Shown one piece after another: positions 45,284-56,710 of a stretch of DNA of 64,000 nucleotides (position 1 is its first letter; the number at the start of each line of letters is the position of its first letter). This stretch comes from Mycolicibacterium sp. TUM20985 (GTDB lineage: Bacteria > Actinomycetota > Actinomycetes > Mycobacteriales > Mycobacteriaceae). The DNA is taken from NCBI RefSeq assembly GCF_030295745.1, contig NZ_AP027291.1:1364001-1428000 (forward strand). Reading direction: 5' to 3'. Both the position numbers and the translations under genes were made by a program. The notes under the pieces were generated by a model that made no database searches, was not told where the DNA came from, and worked only from the letters and a program-made list of their open reading frames with translations.

Positions 45284-46372
45284 GTGACCGTTCCGTTCTG
45301 GGCCTGGGCAGCCGTGCTGGGTGTCATCTTGGCCATGCTCGCCATCGACCTCTTCGCGCATCGTGAGGCGCACGTCGTCGGCATTCGCGAGGCCGCCGCC
45401 TGGTCAGCAGTGTGGATCACCTTGGGATTGACCTTCGGTGGCGTCGTCTGGTGGGTGTGGGGCGGTGAGTTCGCCGCCCAGTACTACGCCGGCTACGTAA
45501 TCGAGAAGTCCCTGGCGGTGGACAACGTCTTCGTCTTCGCGATCATCTTCAGCTACTTCGCCGTCCCGAGGGAGTACCAGCACCGGGTGCTCTTCTATGG
45601 CGTGCTCGGGGCGTTGGTCTTCAGGGCGGTGTTCATCGCCGCCGGTTCCGTTCTCATCGCCAGCTTCGCCTGGATCCTGTACGTCTTCGGGGCGTTCCTG
45701 GTGGCGACCGGACTGCGAATGGCCCTGCACCGCAACGAGACGATTAACCCCGAGCGCAGTTTGGTGCTCCGAGCGTTCCGCCGGATCATTCCCGTCACCG
45801 ATGATTACCACGGGCAGAAGTTCCTGGTCCGGCAGGCCGGTCGATGGGTCGCCACGCCGTTGTTGGCGGTGCTCGTTCTCGTCGAGGTCACCGACATCAT
45901 CTTCGCCGTGGACTCGATCCCCGCCATCTTCGCCGTCACTCAGCAGCCGTTCCTGGTGTTCACCTCGAATGCCTTTGCGATTCTCGGCCTTCGCGCCATG
46001 TACTTCCTGCTCGCCGACCTGATGCATCGCTTCGTCTACCTCAAGCTGGGCCTCGCGCTGGTACTGGTCTGGGTCGGCATCAAGATGCTGCTGCTCGAGA
46101 TCTACAAGATCCCGACCGGTATCTCGCTGGCCGTGGTCATCGCGTTGCTCACCGCCGCGTTCACCGCGAGCTGGATCCGCACTCGGCGCAGCGATGAATC
46201 CTTGACACCCGGGCCGACTCTCGCCATTGTGGCGGGGGAGGGGAGTACCTCACCCAGCCCTCCGTCGTCAACACGTTCCGCCCGATGCGGATCCGGCGAA
46301 GGCGCCCGCGACCCACGCGGGTCGAGCGAGACCTCGTTTCATGACGGAAACGGAACTCGCCATGACCGATGA
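45284..46372 (+). CDS. TerC/Alx-family manganese exporter
   Basis: Integral membrane protein with about nine helices and the family motifs EKSLAVDNVFVFAIIFSYFAVP (acidic, metal-binding) and VLVLVEVTDIIFAVDSIPAIFAVT. TerC/Alx proteins export Mn2+, in line with the upstream riboswitch. The membrane core ends near residue 303. The last ~60 residues (from about SDESLTPGP on) are low-complexity and are translated from the second riboswitch, so they probably carry no conserved function. 362 residues in all. The stop overlaps the next gene's ATG at 46362. Confidence 0.88.
   Translation: MTVPFWAWAAVLGVILAMLAIDLFAHREAHVVGIREAAAWSAVWITLGLTFGGVVWWVWGGEFAAQYYAGYVIEKSLAVDNVFVFAIIFSYFAVPREYQHRVLFYGVLGALVFRAVFIAAGSVLIASFAWILYVFGAFLVATGLRMALHRNETINPERSLVLRAFRRIIPVTDDYHGQKFLVRQAGRWVATPLLAVLVLVEVTDIIFAVDSIPAIFAVTQQPFLVFTSNAFAILGLRAMYFLLADLMHRFVYLKLGLALVLVWVGIKMLLLEIYKIPTGISLAVVIALLTAAFTASWIRTRRSDESLTPGPTLAIVAGEGSTSPSPPSSTRSARCGSGEGARDPRGSSETSFHDGNGTRHDR
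46232..46340 (+). ncRNA. Second manganese (yybP-ykoY) riboswitch, inside the 3' end of terC
   Basis: Same conserved blocks as the first: GAGGGGAGTA (46238-46247), CGTCGTCAACACG (46263-46275), hairpin CCCGCGACCCACGCGGG and GAGACCTC (46328-46335). A following stem CGTTTC/GAAACG (46335-46340, 46347-46352) puts ATG 46341 in its loop and pairs the purine-rich stretch before ATG 46362. It lies wholly within the terC reading frame. Confidence 0.78.
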
Positions 46373-47480
46373 GATCAGCATTGCCCACCCCAAGCCCGTA
46401 CGGCCCGGCCGGGCGGGCAGTCGCCGCATTGCCGCGCTGAACGCCACCACGGTGGCGGAGCTGCAATCGCTACGTGCCTATCCGAGCGTCTCCATCCTGG
46501 CCAGCACGCGGCCCGGTTCGACCATGCACGGCGACGACGTCGCCACCCTCCGGTCGTTCACGGGGCAGGCGGCGCAACGACTCGCGACGGAGGGCGTGGC
46601 CGACGCGGAGCGCCTGCTCGCGGCGCTGCACGCCATGGTGGAGGAGGCGGCGGGCCGGCCGACGGGCCGAGGCGTGGCGTTGTTCGTCAGCGCCGAGCAC
46701 GCCAGTCGCGTGGATCTACCCGTGCCCGTCGTGGATCGGTGCGTCATCGATCCGACGTTCGCGACGCGAGATCTGGTCCGGGCGCTGCACCACACGCCCC
46801 GTCATGCGGTGCTCCTGCTCTCGACGGACCAGGCGCGCCTGCTCCGCGGGCACGGCTCGGTGCTCGCCTCCGCCGCCACCGGCAGCTTCCCGGTTCGCCG
46901 CGCGGCCGGCAGGGGTACCCGAGGGGAGACGACCACCGACTTCCTCCGCCGGGTCGACCGCACTCTCGGGGTGGCGCTACGACTCAGCCCCATGCCGCTG
47001 GTGCTCGCGGCAGCAGAGCCGACGGCCTCGGAGTTTCGCCGGTTGTCACGCCACACCGATCGTCTGGCGGGCGTCGTCAAGGGCAACCACCTCACCACCC
47101 CGACCGATCGACTGGTCGAGCTGACGCGGCCACTGTTGAACGACTACCTGCGATCTCGCGCGGGGCAGGCCCTCGAGTTCATCGAACGACGTGCGAGCGT
47201 CGGGCGCGTGTTGCGGGACATCGGCAGCGCGTGGCTGGCTGCGCGTTGGGAGCGTCCCGAGATGCTCGCCGTGGAGGAGGACTACTTCTACCCCGCCCGT
47301 TTGGGCCCCGACGGTGACAGGCTCCTGCCCGCGGTCGACGTGGATCACCCCGAGGTCATCGACGATGCGGTCGACGAACTGATCGAGATGGTTCTGAGCC
47401 GCGGCGGGTGGGTGGCTCTCGTGGGGCCGGGTCAATTGCCCAACGGCAGTCACCTCGCGTTGACTCTCCGCCGGCCCTGA
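46362..47480 (+). CDS. BaeRF-family (bacterial eRF1-like) protein
   Basis: About 372 residues. The C-terminal half carries the pattern of baeRF3-type proteins, predicted relatives of archaeo-eukaryotic release factor 1/Pelota: LNDYLRSRAGQALEFIERR, AVEEDYFYPARLGPDG and VIDDAVDELIEMVLSRGGWVALVG. Such proteins are predicted to act at ribosomes, perhaps in rescue or hibernation; no activity is proven. The start is ATG 46362 (overlapping the terC stop) or the in-frame ATG 46341 in the riboswitch platform. Placement behind a Mn2+ riboswitch suggests Mn-dependent expression. Confidence 0.7.
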   Translation: MTDEISIAHPKPVRPGRAGSRRIAALNATTVAELQSLRAYPSVSILASTRPGSTMHGDDVATLRSFTGQAAQRLATEGVADAERLLAALHAMVEEAAGRPTGRGVALFVSAEHASRVDLPVPVVDRCVIDPTFATRDLVRALHHTPRHAVLLLSTDQARLLRGHGSVLASAATGSFPVRRAAGRGTRGETTTDFLRRVDRTLGVALRLSPMPLVLAAAEPTASEFRRLSRHTDRLAGVVKGNHLTTPTDRLVELTRPLLNDYLRSRAGQALEFIERRASVGRVLRDIGSAWLAARWERPEMLAVEEDYFYPARLGPDGDRLLPAVDVDHPEVIDDAVDELIEMVLSRGGWVALVGPGQLPNGSHLALTLRRP

Positions 47481-47506
47481 ACCGGGCGTCGGCCGGCCGC
47501 CGACCA

Positions 47507-48610
47507 TCACAACCAGTGATTGCGCCGGAACGTCACGTACAGCACGGTGCAGATCGTCGCCATCACCGTCAGCACGGCCGGGTAGCCCCATACCTGGTGC
47601 AGCTCGGGCATGTGGTCGAAGTTCATCCCGTAGATGCCGGCCAGGGCCGTCGGCACCGCCGCGATGGCAACCCAGGCCGAGATCTTGCGCATGTCGATGT
47701 TCTGCTGCATCGACACCTTGCCGACGGCGGCCTGAACGAGCGAGCTCAATACCTCGTCGTAGCTGGCGATGCGGTCGGAGGCCTGGGTGTTGTGGTCCAA
47801 GACGTCGCGCATGTACCGCCGGACCTCCTTGGAGATCAGATCGTTGTGGTCGGAACCAATCCGTTGCAGCGCCAAGGTCAATGGGCTGACCGCGCGTCGC
47901 ATCTCGACGACCTCCCGCTTGAGCAGGTAGATGTGCTCGATGTCGGTGGAGCTGTTGGGGGAGAACACGTTCTCCTCCATCGCGTCGATGTCGTTCTCGA
48001 CGGAATCGGTGACCTCGAGGTAGGAGTCGACGACGTGGTCGGCGATGGCGTGCATCACGGCGTACGGGCCCAGCGCGCAGTTGGCGGGCGTGCTGTCCAT
48101 CCGGCGGCGGACCCCGGCCAGCCCGCCGTGATCTCCGTGGCGGACGGTGACCACGAAGTCGGGCCCCACGAAGATCATGATCTCGCCGGTCTCGACGATC
48201 TCGCGGGCCTTGTCGCCCGACTCGTGTTCGACGTAGATGATGGTCTTCAGCACCAGGAACAAGGTGTTGTCGTAACGCTCCAGCTTCGGTCGCTGATGTG
48301 CGTGCACCGCGTCCTCGACGGCGAGCTCGTGCAGGCCGAAGACGTCGGCAACGGACTGCATCTGATGCTCGTCGGGTTCGTGCAGACCGATCCAGACGAA
48401 GGCAGCGATGCCGTCGAGTTCGAGCTCGCGCACCTTGTTCAGGGCTGCGGCATGGGTGTACTTGCCGTGCAGTCGTCTGCCGTCGGCGTAGACGCCGCAG
48501 TCGACCATCGCCCTGGCGACGGGTACGTGGATCGACTGGGCGTCGGGCTCCATGGGACGACGGTTCGTCGTCCGCAACATCGACGGCTGCAAGGCGCGGA
48601 ATGACGGCAC
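47507..48610 (-). CDS. corA: CorA-family magnesium/cobalt transporter
   Basis: Large soluble N-terminal domain (EPDEHQMQSVADVFGLHELAVEDAVHAHQRPKLERYD), a long stalk helix and two C-terminal membrane helices with the selectivity motif GMN (AGIYGMNFDHMPEL). 367 residues; Rv1239c has 366. GTG 48610 is preceded by GGGGAGG at 6-7 nt, which I prefer over the longer upstream frame. Confidence 0.93.
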   Translation of the reverse strand: MPSFRALQPSMLRTTNRRPMEPDAQSIHVPVARAMVDCGVYADGRRLHGKYTHAAALNKVRELELDGIAAFVWIGLHEPDEHQMQSVADVFGLHELAVEDAVHAHQRPKLERYDNTLFLVLKTIIYVEHESGDKAREIVETGEIMIFVGPDFVVTVRHGDHGGLAGVRRRMDSTPANCALGPYAVMHAIADHVVDSYLEVTDSVENDIDAMEENVFSPNSSTDIEHIYLLKREVVEMRRAVSPLTLALQRIGSDHNDLISKEVRRYMRDVLDHNTQASDRIASYDEVLSSLVQAAVGKVSMQQNIDMRKISAWVAIAAVPTALAGIYGMNFDHMPELHQVWGYPAVLTVMATICTVLYVTFRRNHWL

Positions 48611-48740
48611 GAACGACCTCCCCTCAATGGGCGGAGCAGCCCCGTTGGGCCCCGAAATGACCGCTGCGAATGCTACGCCCAATGGCTGGGAGCGCCCGTT
48701 TCCGACAGTGAACCCCATCAGGCCGGAGCCCTGGGTGAAG

Positions 48741-48746
48741 TAACCT
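48741..48746 (+). promoter_or_regulatory. -10 hexamer of malic enzyme gene
   Basis: TAACCT lies 6 nt before the ATG at 48753. Confidence 0.45.
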
Positions 48747-48752
48747 GACGCG

Positions 48753-49922
48753 ATGACTGAAGCGGTGCGCACACCCCAGGTCGTCATCGACGACGCCTCG
48801 ATCTTCGACGCTCACGAGGGGGGCAAGCTGTCGGTCGCGTTGAAGGCGCCGTTGGACACCCAGCGCGCCCTGTCGATCGCGTACACGCCGGGTGTCGCAC
48901 AGGTCAGCCGCGCGATCGCTGCCGACCACACCCTTGCCGCCAAGTACACCTGGGCCAATCGGCTGGTCGCGGTCATCAGCGATGGCAGTGCCGTTCTCGG
49001 CCTCGGCGACATCGGCCCCGCGGCGTCGCTTCCGGTGATGGAGGGCAAGAGCGCCCTGTTCAAGACGTTCGGCGGGCTCGACTCGATCCCGATCGTGCTG
49101 GCCACCAACGACCCCGACGAGATCGTCGAGACGATCATCCGGCTGCGCCCGACCTTCGGCGCGGTGAACCTCGAGGACATCTCGGCACCGCGCTGCTTCG
49201 AGATCGAGCGCCGTGTCATCGAGGCGCTGGACTGTCCCGTCATGCACGACGATCAGCACGGTACGGCGATCGTCGTGCTCGCGGCGCTGCGCGGCGCCAC
49301 CACCGTGCTCGACCGCGACATGCACACGCTGCGCGTCGTGATCTCGGGCGCGGGGGCGGCCGGCGTCGCGTGCGCCAACATCCTGCTCGCGGCCGGGATC
49401 CGCGACCTGACGCTGCTGGACAGCAAGGGCATCGTCCACTCGGGTCGTGACGATCTCAACCCCTTCAAGGCCGAGCTTGCAGCGAGGACCAATCCAGGCG
49501 GCCGCACGGGTGGGACGGCCGAGGCGGTCGACGGCGCGGACATGTTCCTCGGCCTGTCGGCGGGTGTCGTACCGGAGGAGATCATCGCGACGATGGCCCC
49601 GGGCGGCATCGTCTTCGCGCTGTCCAATCCCGACCCCGAGATCCACCCCGATGCGGCCCGCAAGTACGCGGCCGTCGTGGCCACCGGCCGCAGCGACTTC
49701 CCCAACCAGATCAACAACGTGCTGGCCTTCCCCGGGGTGTTCCGCGGGGCGCTCGACGCGGGCGCCCGCCGTATCACCGAGGCGATGAAGGTGGCCGCCG
49801 CCGAGGCGATCTTCTCCGTCGTCGGTGACGATCTGGCCATCGACCACATCGTGCCCAGCGCACTGGACCCGCGGGTGGCGCCGGCCGTGGCGGCGGCGGT
49901 GGCGGCGGCGTCGAAGCTCTGA
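48753..49922 (+). CDS. NAD(P)-dependent malic enzyme
   Basis: Oxidative decarboxylation of malate to pyruvate. The N-terminal malic domain contains LSIAYTPGVAQVSRAI, SDGSAVLGLGDIGPAASLPVMEGK (about 76-100) and PVMHDDQHGTAIV (metal-binding Asp residues). The C-terminal Rossmann domain has VISGAGAAGVACANILL. 389 residues, the short (MaeB/SfcA-short) type. In M. tuberculosis this locus encodes malate dehydrogenase (mdh); some fast growers have a malic-type oxidoreductase instead. Cofactor preference is not readable with certainty. Confidence 0.9.
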   Translation: MTEAVRTPQVVIDDASIFDAHEGGKLSVALKAPLDTQRALSIAYTPGVAQVSRAIAADHTLAAKYTWANRLVAVISDGSAVLGLGDIGPAASLPVMEGKSALFKTFGGLDSIPIVLATNDPDEIVETIIRLRPTFGAVNLEDISAPRCFEIERRVIEALDCPVMHDDQHGTAIVVLAALRGATTVLDRDMHTLRVVISGAGAAGVACANILLAAGIRDLTLLDSKGIVHSGRDDLNPFKAELAARTNPGGRTGGTAEAVDGADMFLGLSAGVVPEEIIATMAPGGIVFALSNPDPEIHPDAARKYAAVVATGRSDFPNQINNVLAFPGVFRGALDAGARRITEAMKVAAAEAIFSVVGDDLAIDHIVPSALDPRVAPAVAAAVAAASKL

Positions 49923-49930
49923 ATCGCACG

Positions 49931-50767
49931 ATGACCCTCCGGCGGGTGGCGATGCTCCTCGCCGTCCTGTTGCTGGCCGGTTGCGGGGGGCCGCCGCCGG
50001 CATCGTCGGTCGCCGTCGGGGCCGGTCCCGACGCGGCGGGGACGCTACTGGCCCACCTGTACGCGGCGGCGCTGCGGTCCTACGGGAGTGCGGCGCACGT
50101 CGAGCCCAGCCCCGATCCGCTGGCCGACCTGGACACCGGCGACGTCGAGGTGGTGCCGGGGTTCACGGGGCGGCTGCTGGTCCGCTTCGATCCCGGCGCG
50201 ACGGCCCGCGCGCCCGAGCAGGTCTACCGGTCGATGATCTCGGCGCTGCCGGAGGGCATCGGTGCGGGTGACTATGCGCAGTCCGCAGAGGACAAGCCCG
50301 CGTTGGCGGTGACCGACGCGACCGCGGCGAAGTGGGACAGCCGCGACGTGGCGGCGTTGGTTTCACACTGCCCCGGGCTGAAGGTGGGCAAGGTCGTCGG
50401 CGAGCGCTCCCCGAGCACCGTCGCGACGTGCCGACTTCCCGCGGCGGTCGAGTTCCCGGACGCCGCGGCGCTGGTGGCCGCGCTGCGGTCGGGTCGGATC
50501 GACGCGGCGTGGACGTCGACCGTCGTTCCGTCGACGCCCGACGACGTCGTGGTGCTTGGCGACCGCACCTCGTCCATCCGCGCCGAGAACGTCGTGCCGT
50601 TGTACCGACGCAACGAGCTGAAGGAGCGTCAGGTGTTGGCGCTCAACGAGATTGCGGGCGAACTGGACACCGGGTCACTGGCCGACATGCTCGGCAAGGT
50701 GGCCACGGGCACCGACCCCGGCGCCGTCGCCGAGGAGTGGCTGGCGGCGCACCCACTCGGCAAGTAG
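49931..50767 (+). CDS. lpqZ: Substrate-binding lipoprotein LpqZ
   Basis: Lipoprotein signal with lipobox LLAGC near residue 18, followed by a glycine-betaine/osmoprotectant-type binding domain (OpuAC): GDVEVVPGFTGRLLVRF, VVVLGDRTSSIRAENVVPLYRR. 278 residues. No transporter genes lie next to it, so its ligand and partner are unknown. Starts 8 nt after the malic enzyme stop, likely in the same transcript. Confidence 0.85.
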   Translation: MTLRRVAMLLAVLLLAGCGGPPPASSVAVGAGPDAAGTLLAHLYAAALRSYGSAAHVEPSPDPLADLDTGDVEVVPGFTGRLLVRFDPGATARAPEQVYRSMISALPEGIGAGDYAQSAEDKPALAVTDATAAKWDSRDVAALVSHCPGLKVGKVVGERSPSTVATCRLPAAVEFPDAAALVAALRSGRIDAAWTSTVVPSTPDDVVVLGDRTSSIRAENVVPLYRRNELKERQVLALNEIAGELDTGSLADMLGKVATGTDPGAVAEEWLAAHPLGK

Positions 50768-50798
50768 CCCTTCCCCCTTGCCGCCCATCCCCCTTGCC

Positions 50799-50858
50799 GC
50801 GAGCGTGCGTGTTTGCGGCCGACACGCCGATCGAATATCGGAGTTCACGCACGCTCGC
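50799..50858. repeat. Inverted repeat with 13-bp perfect arms between lpqZ and the SDR gene
   Basis: GCGAGCGTGCGTG (50799-50811) and CACGCACGCTCGC (50846-50858), with an inner CCGAT/ATCGG stem in the loop. It lies between convergent genes, a suitable place for a two-way terminator. The arm recurs at 51847. Confidence 0.7.
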
Positions 50859-50876
50859 GCAGGGCTGGGCCGAGTG

Positions 50877-51707
50877 TCAGCGCATCCCCGGCATCGCCTT
50901 GGCGATGACCGAGGAGAACAGTCGCTGGTACCCCGATCCGGTGATCCGGACGATCAGGTCGAGCGCCTTCGCGTCGGGCCCCACCAGCACGCGGGCCTTG
51001 TTCTTGCGGACCGCCTCGAGGATGATCTTCGCGGCCTTCTCGGGGGTCGTGTTGGCCAACTTCTTGTCGAAGGTCTGGGCCAGCTCGGCTTTGTCGATGT
51101 TCTCCGCGGCGGTCATGTTGCGCGCGATCGCGGTCTTGATGCCGCCGGGGTGCACCGTGGTGACCTTGACCGGACGCTTGGCCGCTGCCATCTCCTGGCG
51201 GAGGGCCTCGGTGAAGCCGCGCACCGCGAACTTGGCCGCGTTGTAGGCCGCCTGACCCGGGACGGCGAACAGGCCGAAGATGCTGGAGACGTTGACGACG
51301 TGGCCGTCGCCGGACTCGATGAGGTGCGGGAGGAACGCCTTGGTGCCGTTGACGACGCCCCAGAAGTCGACGTCCATGATGCGTTCGATGTCCTTGTAGG
51401 AGCTGACCTCGATGTCACCGGTGTAGGCGATGCCTGCGTTGTTGTATATCTGGTTGACCTTGCCGAAGTGCGCTTTCACGGCATCGGCGTAGAGCTCGAA
51501 CGCCTCGCGCTCGGTCACGTCGAGCCGGTCGGCCTTGACCGGCGCGCCGATCGCCTTCAGGAGCGCTTCGGTCTCGGCGAGCCCTTCGGTGTCGACGTCG
51601 CTGATGGCGACCTTCGCGCCCGATCGGGCCAGCTCGATGGCCAGCGCCCGCCCGATGCCCGATCCGGCTCCGGTGACGACGGCGACTTTTCCGGCAAAGC
51701 CCTCCAT
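50877..51707 (-). CDS. Short-chain dehydrogenase/reductase (Rv1245c-like)
   Basis: Rossmann-fold SDR: TGAGSGIGRALA near the N-terminus (cofactor binding), YNNAG, catalytic Ser in VVNVSSIFG and the YNAAK motif (Tyr/Lys). SDVDTEG after the second strand suggests NAD preference. 276 residues, as in Rv1245c. The C-terminal extension with RITGSGYQRLFSSVIAKAMP is seen in mycobacterial members. AGGAG 6 nt upstream supports ATG 51707. The substrate is unknown. Confidence 0.9.
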   Translation of the reverse strand: MEGFAGKVAVVTGAGSGIGRALAIELARSGAKVAISDVDTEGLAETEALLKAIGAPVKADRLDVTEREAFELYADAVKAHFGKVNQIYNNAGIAYTGDIEVSSYKDIERIMDVDFWGVVNGTKAFLPHLIESGDGHVVNVSSIFGLFAVPGQAAYNAAKFAVRGFTEALRQEMAAAKRPVKVTTVHPGGIKTAIARNMTAAENIDKAELAQTFDKKLANTTPEKAAKIILEAVRKNKARVLVGPDAKALDLIVRITGSGYQRLFSSVIAKAMPGMR

Positions 51708-51846
51708 GAACACTCCTCTGTTGGTGTCGGGCGCACGACGGCAGACACCGACGGATGTCGACGGCCGTACTTTCGGCGAGCAGCCTAGCCGGTACCGCGG
51801 GTCGCGGGTAACTGCGGGGGAGGTTGTCTTCAATACGTCCCGTGGC

Positions 51847-51859
51847 GCGAGCGTGCGTG
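51847..51859 (+). repeat. Single arm of the GCGAGCGTGCGTG repeat
   Basis: The same 13 bp as the left arm at 50799, without its complementary arm nearby, in the 188-bp gap between the SDR gene and kgd. It looks like a degraded copy of the intergenic hairpin. Confidence 0.5.
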
Positions 51860-51895
51860 AAGTGGGATTACGCAGCGGCGCGAGGTTGGGGCCGG

Positions 51896-55669
<3,774 letters not shown>

Positions 55670-55816
55670 GGCAGCTACTCGCCTCGATTCCTTACTAGCT
55701 CCGCGGGCGCGCCGTCTGCCGCTCGCTCTCTCGCCGCATAAAGGCTATCGCGTCGCTGCATCCCGTAACGGCCAACGTCACTTGTCACATCGAGCCGACG
55801 TCGACGGCGGCCCGCC

Positions 55817-56560
55817 CTACCTCTCGATGGCGGGCAGGACGTGGAGCGCCGCCGGCCACCGTGCGGACGCGCTACCGAAGGCGCCTTGGGCGTTCGCGAT
55901 GATCTTCTTGCCCATGGCCCGGTTCCCGACGCCGCCGATGACCGCGCCGATCCCGACGGGGAGCAGCTTTCCGAAGGCGATCGCTCCGCGTTTGAGCGCG
56001 TACTTCTTGACGAAGAACTTCAGCAGTCGACCGTTCAATTGGGACACCGCGGGCAACGGCAGCGACGCGGCGCCGTCGGCCAGCCAGGCACCACCCGTAC
56101 GGCCGGAGCCGATGAGATCGGTGACCGCGCGCTTGCCGTCATCCCCGACGAGGACGGCGAGCACCAGGGCGCGGCGACGCTCCCGGTGGTCGGCGGGGAT
56201 GCCGTGGGTCTCGGCGACTGCGAGCACGAAGACCGCCGTCGCCTCGAGGAACACGACGGTCTCACCCGCTACGGCGGACATGGCCACCAGCGTGCCGATG
56301 CCGGGGAACGCCGCGGCCGACCCGACGGCGGCGCCGCTGGCCATCACCGCGGCAAGGTAGTGCTTCTCCAGCTTCTCGACGATCTGAGCGGGGGACGCGT
56401 CGGGATTCTGTTCGCGCAGCCGCTGCACGTAGGCCCGCACTGCGGGGCCCTGAACGCGCGCACCGCGCTCGATGATCTGGGACAGCGCGCGAGCCGCCAC
56501 GCTTGGATCGTCGTCGAGGTTGGCGGGCAGCTGATTCTTGGCGCTGAAACGAGCGCTCAT
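55817..56560 (-). CDS. Gly/Ala-rich membrane protein (Rv1249c-like)
   Basis: 247 residues; a soluble helical N-terminus (ALSQIIERGARVQGPAVRAYVQRLREQ) followed by hydrophobic segments (AAVMASGAAVGSAAAFPGIGTLVAM, ETVVFLEATAVFVLAVAE) and a C-terminal Gly-rich helix (GAIAFGKLLPVGIGAVIGGVG), like EcsC-type or glycine-zipper proteins. Function unknown. GGAGG 7 nt before ATG 56560 decides the start over a longer frame to 56656. Located upstream of kgd as in M. tuberculosis. Confidence 0.8.
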   Translation of the reverse strand: MSARFSAKNQLPANLDDDPSVAARALSQIIERGARVQGPAVRAYVQRLREQNPDASPAQIVEKLEKHYLAAVMASGAAVGSAAAFPGIGTLVAMSAVAGETVVFLEATAVFVLAVAETHGIPADHRERRRALVLAVLVGDDGKRAVTDLIGSGRTGGAWLADGAASLPLPAVSQLNGRLLKFFVKKYALKRGAIAFGKLLPVGIGAVIGGVGNRAMGKKIIANAQGAFGSASARWPAALHVLPAIER

Positions 56561-56710
56561 GGGTAGGCCTCCAGGTACGGACGGGCACGTCCAGGCTATC
56601 CCGTCGTGATGGCCTTTCAACGAACCACGACGCCGCCGCGTGCCCGACGGTGACATCGGTCACCGTTCACCCTGGGAAGAAAACGCTCGTAACCCTTGCT
56701 AAACAGTTTC

